DNA of 5,662 bases, taken from NCBI GenBank assembly GCA_902782885.1, contig CACZOW010000102.1, forward strand, positions 1 to 5,662. Direction: 5' to 3'. Shown piece after piece: positions 1 to 5,662 of the stretch. Origin of the DNA: an uncultured Ruminococcus sp. Lineage in GTDB: Bacteria > Bacillota > Clostridia > UBA1212 > UBA1255. Both the position numbers and the translations under genes were made by a program. The notes under the pieces were generated by a model. That model did no database searches. It saw only the letters and a list, made by a program, of their open reading frames with translations, and had not been told where the DNA came from. Position 1 is the first letter of the stretch. Each line of letters begins with the position of its first letter.

Positions 1-264
1 GCCGACGTATATTCCCTGCTCGCCGTAATAAAAATACGCATACAGCGGGAGCCGGCTGCTCTCGTCGTAAAAATCCGCCCACATGCCCGTGTTTTCTTTA
101 TTGAGCGAGATTTTCACAGCGCCGTCCCATTCGCCCGGAGCGAAGGTCCCGTCGATAACGACGTTCTCCGGCACGATGCCGAGCGCGTATTCCGACGTTT
201 TAGCGAAGGCAACGCCTGAGAAAGCGAAGGACAAAAGCAAAGCGAAAACAAGGATCTTTTTCAT
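1..264 (-). CDS. Secreted protein with CBM9-like N-terminal domain (partial)
   Basis: This is the first 88 codons of a gene that runs off the left edge of the window. The start is ATG at 264, preceded by AAGG about 10 bases upstream, and the frame is open to base 1. Residues 1-21 form a typical Sec signal peptide: MKK, a hydrophobic core, then AFA before Lys22 as the likely signal peptidase I site. There is no lipobox, so the product should be exported and released or held by a later domain that is not visible. The mature part contains VIDGTFAPGEWDGAVKI (about residues 36-52), the 'IDG...EW..A' pattern that opens CBM9-like or DOMON-like sugar-binding beta-sandwich domains, often found in secreted carbohydrate-active proteins. 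It follows the unknown gene by 72 bases on the same strand and could be the last visible gene of the operon. The CBM9-like call is a motif-level judgement on a fragment; the full protein could carry a catalytic domain. Confidence 0.75.
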   Translation of the reverse strand, partial: MKKILVFALLLSFAFSGVAFAKTSEYALGIVPENVVIDGTFAPGEWDGAVKISLNKENTGMWADFYDESSRLPLYAYFYYGEQGIYVG

Positions 265-303
265 ACTCGTCAAACCTTATTGAAATAGAATGCTTTTCGG
301 TTT

Positions 304-318
304 ATTGCCCGATGCAAT
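304..318. repeat. Short inverted repeat ATTGC-N5-GCAAT
   Basis: A perfect 5-base inverted repeat with a 5-base centre lies in the 72-base gap upstream of the CBM9-like gene. It is AT-rich and not followed by a T-run in the direction of transcription, so it does not look like a terminator. It could be an operator half-site pair, but a match this short can occur by chance. Confidence 0.25.
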
Positions 319-336
319 CATTAAAAGTCTGCAGCC

Positions 337-900
337 TTATTTTTGAGGACCGTTAAATTCAATGATAGCATATATGTTGTCCAAAATGAATCGCTGCGCC
401 TCAGCATTATAGACCGTCACATAATATGGGCCGTCCCTTCCAGCGCGTTCTTCTCTGAATATACCGATATTAATACCGCGATCTGTAGGAATTTTGGCTT
501 TCTTTCCTTCCGCAGATACTTGTTCGACAAGAAAACCGTTTTGGATGAGGAACGAAGTGATACTTGAATATTTCAGTTTTGATACCGCATCCAGGTCAAC
601 CAACCCGTTGATCTTTCTTGCGATCTCGCTTACCGTAATCGGTTTTTCTTCTATCTTATATTCCGTTAACTTCTCCTGAGGAATCGCAAAACTTGTCTTT
701 CTTTTCTTTGACTTCTCAATAAATCCGCCGCTTTCGATCAGCTTTTTCAAGATGCCTGAAACATAGAACAAGCATCGGGATATTCTGATTTGGTTAATGC
801 AATCATTATCAGGCACAGGTACGTCGGTCAAAGGATCGATGCCGTTTGCCAGCTTATCCAGATACATTTTAGCACGCTGTAAAGTTTCCAGTTCTGTCAT
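337..900 (-). CDS. Conserved-looking protein of unknown function, possible winged helix
   Basis: The product is 187 residues, soluble, with no signal peptide or membrane segment. I chose ATG at 900 because AGGAG (909-913) lies 8 bases upstream. An in-frame GTG at 909 would overlap that ribosome binding site. The N-terminal part (about 1-57) looks helical and includes LETLQRAKMYLDKLANGIDP and an acidic turn PVPDND. A Lys-rich linker follows at about 62-68. Residues about 88-148 (ITVSEIARKINGL, then YSSITSFLIQNGFL, then KAKIPTDRGINIGI) resemble a winged-helix fold, in which a helix-turn-helix is followed by a 'T..G...GI' strand. The C-terminus has VTVYNAEAQRFILDNI. Similar proteins occur in Clostridia to my recollection, but I know of no established function. 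The gene is clearly more AT-rich than the glycosidase genes upstream, which suggests a different origin or constraint. It sits 37 bases after the GH-A gene and is probably co-transcribed. It may act as a DNA-binding or regulatory factor, but that is inference. Confidence 0.8.
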   Translation of the reverse strand: MTELETLQRAKMYLDKLANGIDPLTDVPVPDNDCINQIRISRCLFYVSGILKKLIESGGFIEKSKKRKTSFAIPQEKLTEYKIEEKPITVSEIARKINGLVDLDAVSKLKYSSITSFLIQNGFLVEQVSAEGKKAKIPTDRGINIGIFREERAGRDGPYYVTVYNAEAQRFILDNIYAIIEFNGPQK

Positions 901-908
901 TGCTGCCA

Positions 909-913
909 CTCCT
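909..913 (-). promoter_or_regulatory. Ribosome binding site of the unknown gene
   Basis: AGGAG within a longer AAAAAGGAG run lies 8 bases before the ATG at 900. Its last G is also the first base of an upstream in-frame GTG at 909, which argues that the longer 190-residue reading is not used. Confidence 0.75.
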
Positions 914-937
914 TTTTCGAAATTTTGTTTTTTACTT

Positions 938-2929
938 TTACCCCTGCCCTCTCAGCACCACGAACGAATCGCCGGGGACCTCGACGGTGTAAACGCTGCC
1001 GTCGGGTCTCACACTGCCCGAAGGGGCAATCATGCTGTCGTCGGAGGGAAGCGTTGACGCGCTGAAACAGTACATGTCCATTGACGCGCCGCCAACGGCC
1101 GCCGCGGAGATCTTCAGCGTCTGGGGCTTCGAAGAGCGGTTCACCAGCATGAACGACCAGACGCCGTCCGGCGACTTGACCGCCACCGCGTCGCAGAAAT
1201 GATCCGTGCCTCCGGTGATATCGTAAACTTCCGACCCCGGCACCGCGGCGTTGCACACCATTCCCCAGGAATAATAGACCGGACGCGGCTTCCAGTCCTC
1301 GTTCTTGTACGCGAACAGGCCCATCATCATAAGGCCGCCGTTGGAGCCGTCATCCGGATTGCCGGAATAATAGTAATATACGTTGTGCAGAGGCCAGTAA
1401 AGCGCGCCGGTGGCGCCGAGTTTGAGCGCATTGACCGCGAACGACGCGATGTACAGGCCGCGCTCGAAGCTGTCGGCGTTCGTGACCATGTACGCGCCCT
1501 GGCTGTGGCCGTCGCCGAATTCGCCCATGAAAAACGGTGTATCCCCGGCCAGTTTGATACGCGGCAGCAGGAAGTCCCGGATCGTGGCATCAAGGGCAGG
1601 ATCTTTGACGTCCCAGGCGTAGTTGTGCGAATTGAATTTGCCGGCGGTACCGGTCAATCCCTGCACGTTTTTGGAGTACCAGTCAAAATGTTCCGCGTCG
1701 TCGCTGCCGACAAGCGTGATATCGCCGAGACCTTCCCGGTCCAGCCTTGCCCGCACCGTGCGGACGTAATCGCAGTAATGCTCCACGCTGACCGGAACGT
1801 CTTTACCCTCGCGGAACGAGTAGCTGCCCTCATTCTGCAGGATCACGTCGGTAACACAGCTGAGTTTCCATTCATTGCGGGCGTAATTGATCAGATAACA
1901 GATATTCTCCGCCATTTCGGGGAAGCTGTTGGGCGCGCTGATCCAGTCGTTAACGTCTTTGTAGCACAGCCATCCGGCGGAGGATACGGAGGCACCCCAC
2001 CAGGTCAGCGTGACTTTCACGCCCAGCTCTTCGCAGGCCTGCAGATACCGGTGCACGCAATTCATTTCTTCGCTGTCCATTTTGAAGCCTGCCGGATCCG
2101 CCGTATCCGGGTCGTCGTTGTCGTTCTGCGGCTCCAGCCATTCGGGCAGGATCATCATGCGCACCCGGGCGATCCCCAGTTTGCGGATCCGCTCTTTGAT
2201 CATGGCGAAATCTTCTTCCGTCACGCCCTGATTCCGGTTGAAGGAGATGAAAAATTTGGGATCCCATTCCGCGCCGAAAGCGTCGACTTTATGCCGGTTC
2301 GGCGTGTCAGACAGTTTAAGTTCATACGTCCGGCTCTCTTCAGTGATATTGTTCTCGTACATCACCAGATTGTCCACCAGCACTGAGCCGCTGCTGTTCC
2401 ACAGCCGCACGCCCGCGGAGATCCGGGAAACGGCCGTCGTAACGGAGAACGTGAACGCAATATGCTCCCAGCCGTCGCTTTTGCCCAAATTAACGCCCCG
2501 GGGCGAGACCTTTTCCTCTTTCCACTGTCCCTCCGTGTCGTACCCCGTGTAACCCACCAGCACGCCTTCCCCCGTATCGCCGGTCTCATATTTTACGTCC
2601 GCTTCCACGGTGTAGCAGGCGTCGTGCGTGACGGTCAGGTCCTGGAAGCAGACCGCGTTGTCCGTGCGGGAGGATTCGATCTTCAGGCAGTTGCTGCCGT
2701 CCGGTCCGGCGTTTTTCGCAACGGAAAAGGCTGCCCGCCCGTGGCTGCTCCAGGTGGACCAGCCGGTCAATTCCGCATCGTTTTCTTCAAATTTGCTGTT
2801 CAAGAACAAATCGTTCATACTGTTTTCCTCTTTTTTCGGATCTGCTTTCGCGCATCCGGAGAGCAGCAGCATCGCGGTCAGCGCCAGCGCTCCGGTTTTT
2901 CTCGCTATATTCATAATTTTACGGGTCAA
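938..2929 (-). CDS. Lipoprotein: CBM4/9-like module plus clan GH-A glycosidase
   Basis: This is a predicted cell-surface enzyme acting on a beta-linked glycan. Numbered from a TTG start at 2929 (663 residues), the n-region is basic (TRKIMNIARKTG), a hydrophobic stretch follows, and LSGC is the lipobox with Cys26 as lipid anchor. Residues about 38-192 form a jelly-roll carbohydrate-binding module of the CBM4/9 kind: FLNSKFEE at the start, a W..I.F.F middle, and VLVDNLVMY at the end. The TIM barrel spans about 210-550. VILQNEGSYSF places the acid/base Glu at 367 (codon 1829-1831), and FFMGEFGDG places the nucleophile Glu at 470 (codon 1520-1522), about 100 residues apart as in retaining clan GH-A enzymes. 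LGATGALYWPL resembles barrel strand 8. A beta-sandwich tail (about 565-663) ends in DSFVVLRG, as in GH30- or GH39-like proteins. The exact family is not recognised. TTG was preferred because AGGAG lies 11 bases upstream; ATG at 2914 (658 residues) lacks a ribosome binding site, and ATG at 2977 lies inside a probable promoter. Confidence 0.85.
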   Translation of the reverse strand: MTRKIMNIARKTGALALTAMLLLSGCAKADPKKEENSMNDLFLNSKFEENDAELTGWSTWSSHGRAAFSVAKNAGPDGSNCLKIESSRTDNAVCFQDLTVTHDACYTVEADVKYETGDTGEGVLVGYTGYDTEGQWKEEKVSPRGVNLGKSDGWEHIAFTFSVTTAVSRISAGVRLWNSSGSVLVDNLVMYENNITEESRTYELKLSDTPNRHKVDAFGAEWDPKFFISFNRNQGVTEEDFAMIKERIRKLGIARVRMMILPEWLEPQNDNDDPDTADPAGFKMDSEEMNCVHRYLQACEELGVKVTLTWWGASVSSAGWLCYKDVNDWISAPNSFPEMAENICYLINYARNEWKLSCVTDVILQNEGSYSFREGKDVPVSVEHYCDYVRTVRARLDREGLGDITLVGSDDAEHFDWYSKNVQGLTGTAGKFNSHNYAWDVKDPALDATIRDFLLPRIKLAGDTPFFMGEFGDGHSQGAYMVTNADSFERGLYIASFAVNALKLGATGALYWPLHNVYYYYSGNPDDGSNGGLMMMGLFAYKNEDWKPRPVYYSWGMVCNAAVPGSEVYDITGGTDHFCDAVAVKSPDGVWSFMLVNRSSKPQTLKISAAAVGGASMDMYCFSASTLPSDDSMIAPSGSVRPDGSVYTVEVPGDSFVVLRGQG

Positions 2930-2940
2930 CAGCTTCACAT

Positions 2941-2945
2941 CTCCT
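2941..2945 (-). promoter_or_regulatory. Ribosome binding site of the GH-A lipoprotein gene
   Basis: AGGAG is the only strong Shine-Dalgarno match near the 5' end of this reading frame. It is 11 bases before TTG at 2929, 8 before CTG at 2932, 2 before GTG at 2938 and 26 before ATG at 2914. The TTG spacing is within the workable range and gives a good lipoprotein signal. The ATG immediately after it (2940) is out of frame and is followed at once by TGA. Confidence 0.6.
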
Positions 2946-2965
2946 ATCGGCTCAAATTCAAACGC

Positions 2966-2994
2966 ATTATTCTTCATTCCGTCTTTTTTGTCAA
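2966..2994 (-). promoter_or_regulatory. Sigma-70/sigma-A type promoter for the GH-A gene
   Basis: Read on the minus strand, TTGACA (2994-2989) is a perfect -35 box and AATAAT (2971-2966) matches the -10 consensus at five of six positions. The spacer is exactly 17 bases. Transcription would begin around 2958-2960, leaving about 13 bases before the AGGAG at 2945 and roughly a 30-base leader before TTG at 2929. It begins 28 bases after the GH3 stop codon, so the downstream genes could be transcribed separately from, or in addition to, read-through from GH3. The -35/-10 match and spacing are seen directly; activity is inferred. Confidence 0.65.
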
Positions 2995-3022
2995 GCGGCT
3001 TCGTATCGCCCGCGTCATGCGG

Positions 3023-5188
3023 TCAACTATTCGTCACCGTAAAATCAAATCCGCAGCGCTCGTCGGCGGAATCTTCCGCGACCCAGAGCTTGAACCGGCC
3101 GGGTTCGACGACCCATTCGAGCTTTGAATCTACGAACGCCAGACCGGAGGCCGGAAGTGAAAGTTCAACGCGTGAAGACGCGCCGCGCGTCAGAAACAGC
3201 TTTTTGAACCCTTTCAGTTCCTTGACCGGCCGCACGCGCGACGCCACCAGATCGCGGACGTAGAGCTGCACGACCGCGGCGCCGTCGTATTCGCCCGTAT
3301 TGGTAACGGTAAGGCGGACTTTCAATTCGCCGTCGGGCGCAATTTTGTCCGAACTGAGCGAGATGTCCGAATACTCGAACGTGGTGTACGATCTGCCGTA
3401 TCCGAACGGGTAGAGCGGTCCGATCGGGCAATCCATGTACTTGGATTCGAAGCGCCAGTGACCATCAGCCGGGCGCCCTGTAGAAGGATGGTTATAGTAG
3501 ATCGGGACCTGTCCGGTGGTGTAAGGGAACGACGTGGTCAGATGGCCCGAGGGATTCACTTTTCCGGTGAGCAGATCCGCGACCGAATTGCCCGCCTCCG
3601 TGCCGGGCTGCCAGATATTCAGCAGCGCCGCGACCTTGCCCTTAAATTTTGAAAGCACCAGCGGGCGTCCGGCGGAAACGAGGCAGACGACCGGTCTGCC
3701 CGTGGCGCACAGTGCCAGGACCAGTTCCTCCTGAGACCCGCACAGCTCCAGGTCCGATTTGGAACCGGCTTCCCCTGCCATGCCGTTTTCTTCGCCGACG
3801 GCGGCAATGATCACGTCGGACCGCGCCGCCCGGGCCGCGATCGCGGCGATCTCTTCGGGCTCCATATGCACGAACGTCGCACCGGGGATAACGTCAATAT
3901 TCGCGTCCGGAATTGCCGCCTTGAGGCCCTCCTCGATCGTGACGGTACGCTCAGGATCGGCGATCCCGCACCAGCCCCCGAGCAGATGCGCTTTGCCGCA
4001 CGGATGCGTGAGCGGCCCGGTAAGCGCGATGTTCTCAACTCCTTTGAGAGGCAGAATGCCGTCGTTCTCCAGCAGCACCGCGCACTGCGCGCCGGCTTCC
4101 CGGGACAATGCCAGATGCTCGTCGCAGAAGAATACTTTTTCGCCGTCCGGGTCGACGAACGGTTCGTCAAAAAGTCCCAGCAGATATTTGACCGTGAGGA
4201 TCGACAGCACGGAGCGGTCGATCTCTTCCATCGTGACCTTTCCCTCTTCCAGCAGAGCAGGGAGATTATCGTTGTACATATCGCCGGCCATGAGCATGTC
4301 AACGCCCGCGCCGAACGCTTTGCATACCGCGTCTTTCGGATCTTCCGCAAAGCCGTGGTTGATCAGTTCGCCCACCGCGCCGGCATCGGAAACGACGAAA
4401 CCTTTAAAACCGAATCGATCCCGGAGCACGTCCGTGAGCAGATAGCGGTTCGCCGTGGCCGGAACGCCGTTGACGTCGTTGAACGCGGACATGACCGTTG
4501 CCGCCCCGGCGTCGATACCCGCTTTGAACGGCGGCAGGTACACCTCGTGCAGCGTCTCGGGCGAGACGTCCGCGGTGTTGTAATCGCGGCCTCCGACGCA
4601 CGCTCCGTACGCCGCGTAATGCTTCATGCACGCGATCAGGTGATCTTTTCCGGGAGCATCGCCGTCGCCCTGAAAACCCCTGACGGCAGCGGCCGCGAAC
4701 CGGGAGCACAGATACGTATCTTCACCGAAGCCTTCCATTATCCGGCCCCAGCGCGGATCGCGGGCAATGTCCACCATCGGTCCGAAAGTCCATTTCAGCC
4801 CGCCTGCGTACGCTTCCTTTGCGGCCGCCGCACTGCACCGCGCGGTCAATTCCGGATCCCAGCTGCACGACTGCGCGATCGGCGTGGGGAACGTGGTGCG
4901 GTAGCCGTGTATAACGTCATCCGCGAATATCGCCGGGATCGGCGTTCTTTGCATATTCATAAGGTCGCGCTGGATCCTGTTGGTCTTTTCAGCGCCCCGC
5001 AGGGTCAAAAAAGAGCCGACCTTTCCTTCGCGGAAATGATCTTCGTACTTTTTCTCATCGCTGGAATAGATGGAATTGCCAAACTGCGAGAGCTGACCGA
5101 TCTTCTCGGTGAGCGTCAATTTTTCCAGCAGAGCCTGTGCTTTTTCCCGGGCCGCTTTGTATGCGCGGGAGTTCATAATGTTGTCCAT
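3023..5188 (-). CDS. GH3 beta-glycosidase, BglX type, cytoplasmic
   Basis: The product is 721 residues, close to the family's usual three-domain length, and releases monosaccharides from the non-reducing ends of beta-linked oligosaccharides. The N-terminal barrel (about 12-340) contains DPRWGRIMEGFGED (144-157), the KHYAAYG substrate-binding motif (189-195) and GFVVSDAGAVGELINHG, where Asp268 is the expected nucleophile, closely resembling E. coli BglX. The alpha/beta sandwich (about 365-560) has VGEENGMAGEAGSKSDLEL with Glu473 as likely acid/base; the usual Arg of the 'GEA.SR' motif is Lys477 here. PFGYGRSYTTFEY (594-606) leads into the C-terminal FnIII-like domain, with VVQLYVRD and RPVKELKGFKK. 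There is no signal peptide, unlike periplasmic BglX, so it should act inside the cell on imported oligosaccharides. ATG at 5188 is supported by AAAGGA 8 bases upstream. The substrate could be a beta-glucoside or beta-xyloside; GH3 sequences do not settle this by motif. The regulator gene ends 42 bases upstream. Confidence 0.93.
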   Translation of the reverse strand: MDNIMNSRAYKAAREKAQALLEKLTLTEKIGQLSQFGNSIYSSDEKKYEDHFREGKVGSFLTLRGAEKTNRIQRDLMNMQRTPIPAIFADDVIHGYRTTFPTPIAQSCSWDPELTARCSAAAAKEAYAGGLKWTFGPMVDIARDPRWGRIMEGFGEDTYLCSRFAAAAVRGFQGDGDAPGKDHLIACMKHYAAYGACVGGRDYNTADVSPETLHEVYLPPFKAGIDAGAATVMSAFNDVNGVPATANRYLLTDVLRDRFGFKGFVVSDAGAVGELINHGFAEDPKDAVCKAFGAGVDMLMAGDMYNDNLPALLEEGKVTMEEIDRSVLSILTVKYLLGLFDEPFVDPDGEKVFFCDEHLALSREAGAQCAVLLENDGILPLKGVENIALTGPLTHPCGKAHLLGGWCGIADPERTVTIEEGLKAAIPDANIDVIPGATFVHMEPEEIAAIAARAARSDVIIAAVGEENGMAGEAGSKSDLELCGSQEELVLALCATGRPVVCLVSAGRPLVLSKFKGKVAALLNIWQPGTEAGNSVADLLTGKVNPSGHLTTSFPYTTGQVPIYYNHPSTGRPADGHWRFESKYMDCPIGPLYPFGYGRSYTTFEYSDISLSSDKIAPDGELKVRLTVTNTGEYDGAAVVQLYVRDLVASRVRPVKELKGFKKLFLTRGASSRVELSLPASGLAFVDSKLEWVVEPGRFKLWVAEDSADERCGFDFTVTNS

Positions 5189-5196
5189 TTGCGTTG

Positions 5197-5202
5197 TCCT
5201 TT
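5197..5202 (-). promoter_or_regulatory. Ribosome binding site of the GH3 gene
   Basis: AAAGGA lies 8 bases before the ATG at 5188 and decides this start over the in-frame ATG at 5176 (Met5). Confidence 0.7.
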
Positions 5203-5205
5203 CAG

Positions 5206-5213
5206 ATGATCAT
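5206..5213. repeat. 8-base palindrome ATGATCAT between regulator and GH3
   Basis: A perfect 8-base palindrome sits in the 42-base gap between the AraC-family gene and the GH3 gene, next to an AATAAT that resembles a -10 box (5212-5217). No matching -35 box is visible 17 bases upstream. It could be part of a regulator site, but AraC proteins usually bind longer direct repeats, so this is weak. Confidence 0.2.
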
Positions 5214-5230
5214 TATTGAGCGGGGCGGCG

Positions 5231-5662
5231 TCAGCCGTGCCCGGAAGTTTTGCCTGTTCCTTTGTCCGCGGCGGGAGGATGACCGAAGCGCGACACGTAC
5301 ATTCTGTAGAAGGATGAATAGTCTTTGAAACCGCAGGCAGCCGCGGCGGAAGCGACGTTGTCCCCCGCCATGATATGCTCACGTACGGCCAGCAGCCGCT
5401 TGGCACAGATGTACTGCCACACGGAGGAACCGGTCGCCCGCTTGAAAATGCGGTTGAGCTGGGACGCGCTCAGATAGAAGCGCCGGCACAGATAATCCAG
5501 CGACAGGTCCGAGGAAAGGTGCTCGTTGACAAAGTCGATCAGCGTGGACGTGATGCCCATGTCATGCGCTTTGTCGGTGCCGGCAACGGTATTTTGCACG
5601 GGATCGTCGGACAATAATTGAGAATTCGATGTAAACTGAATGAATATCTCCCCCAGCGCCAC
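5231..5662 (-). CDS. AraC-family transcriptional regulator (C-terminal part)
   Basis: The frame is open from the right edge to a TGA at 5231, giving 143 residues; the true start lies outside the window, and the GTG at the very edge should not be taken as the start. Residues about 40-131 form the AraC/XylS double helix-turn-helix DNA-binding domain. The first helix-turn-helix is around LSLDYLCRRFYLSASQLNRIFK (53-74), and WQYICAKRLLAVREHI (82-97) is the linking helix. The second has VASAAAACGFKDYSSFYRMYVSRFGHPP (103-130), matching the family pattern 'IA...GF.D.SYF.R.FK..FG..P'. Residues 1-36 are probably the end of the N-terminal effector-binding region and linker; the sensing domain itself is missing from view. 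Lying 42 bases upstream of the GH3 gene on the same strand, it probably controls this locus in response to a sugar, as AraC proteins next to glycosidases often do. The ligand is unknown. Confidence 0.9.
   Translation of the reverse strand: MALGEIFIQFTSNSQLLSDDPVQNTVAGTDKAHDMGITSTLIDFVNEHLSSDLSLDYLCRRFYLSASQLNRIFKRATGSSVWQYICAKRLLAVREHIMAGDNVASAAAACGFKDYSSFYRMYVSRFGHPPAADKGTGKTSGHG

Noticed and set aside
83..283. A 66-codon plus-strand open frame over the CBM9-like gene start
   Set aside because: The minus strand here codes a clear signal peptide and CBM9-like motif, so the plus-strand frame is a shadow.
901..937. Possible separate promoter before the unknown gene
   Set aside because: The gap is A-rich, but no -35/-10 pair with suitable spacing was found, so read-through from the GH-A gene is the simpler reading.
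897..1256. A 119-codon minus-strand frame across the GH-A gene end and the next gene's ribosome binding site
   Set aside because: It is an Arg/Gly-rich alternative frame of the GH-A C-terminal domain, and the AGGAG within it serves the downstream gene.
1199..2386. A 395-codon open frame on the plus strand opposite the GH-A gene
   Set aside because: It is antisense to the catalytic barrel with both active-site glutamates. The translated product is low-quality, rich in Arg, Val and His, and shows no family motif.
2995..3022. Possible terminator after the GH3 gene
   Set aside because: Only a short CCGC...GCGG-like pairing is visible and no T-run follows it; the A-run that follows belongs to the promoter spacer.
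2462..3263. Two overlapping plus-strand open frames of 221 and 211 codons across the GH3/GH-A junction
   Set aside because: They cover the ends of two real minus-strand genes and the promoter between them, overlap each other in different frames, and show no domain.
3866..5209. A 447-codon open frame on the plus strand opposite the GH3 gene
   Set aside because: It is the antisense shadow of a well-supported GH3 gene in GC-rich DNA. Its product is Arg/Val/His-rich with no recognisable domain, and no ribosome binding site decides its start.

Overview
The window looks like part of a carbohydrate-utilisation locus from a Gram-positive, Clostridia-like bacterium, probably an uncultured gut or rumen lineage. 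This rests on strong AGGAG-type ribosome binding sites, a classic Firmicutes lipoprotein signal ending in LLLSGC, an AraC regulator next to glycosidases, and a small unknown protein of a type I associate with Clostridia from memory only. Most of the window is about 55-60% GC by hand count of sample lines. No taxonomic marker gene is present, so the assignment is an inference.

All five genes lie on the minus strand and are read from high to low coordinates. They are: the C-terminal part of an AraC-family regulator (5231-5662, cut by the window edge); a GH3 beta-glycosidase of the BglX type with no signal peptide (3023-5188); a lipoprotein with a CBM4/9-like module followed by a clan GH-A (TIM-barrel) glycosidase (938-2929 with the start preferred here); a 187-residue protein of unknown function (337-900); and the first 88 residues of a secreted protein with a CBM9-like sugar-binding start (1-264, cut by the window edge). 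The gaps are 42, 93, 37 and 72 bases. None exceeds 300 bases, and no convincing terminator is visible in any of them, so the layout is operon-like.

A plausible division of labour is that the lipid-anchored GH-A enzyme cuts a beta-linked glycan outside the cell, the CBM9-like protein binds or helps process it there, the short products are imported by a transporter not in this window, and the cytoplasmic GH3 enzyme trims them to monosaccharides. The AraC protein would sense the sugar. The substrate cannot be read from the sequence.

Three points deserve a second look. A near-consensus sigma-70/sigma-A promoter (TTGACA, 17-base spacer, AATAAT) sits between the GH3 and GH-A genes and covers the first in-frame ATG of the GH-A reading frame, so that ATG is probably not the start. 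The GH-A enzyme has a clear acid/base and nucleophile pair but matches no family I can name. The small unknown gene is much more AT-rich (about 40-47% GC in sampled lines) than the glycosidase genes upstream. I found no CRISPR array, tRNA, rRNA, insertion sequence or clearly new type of system.
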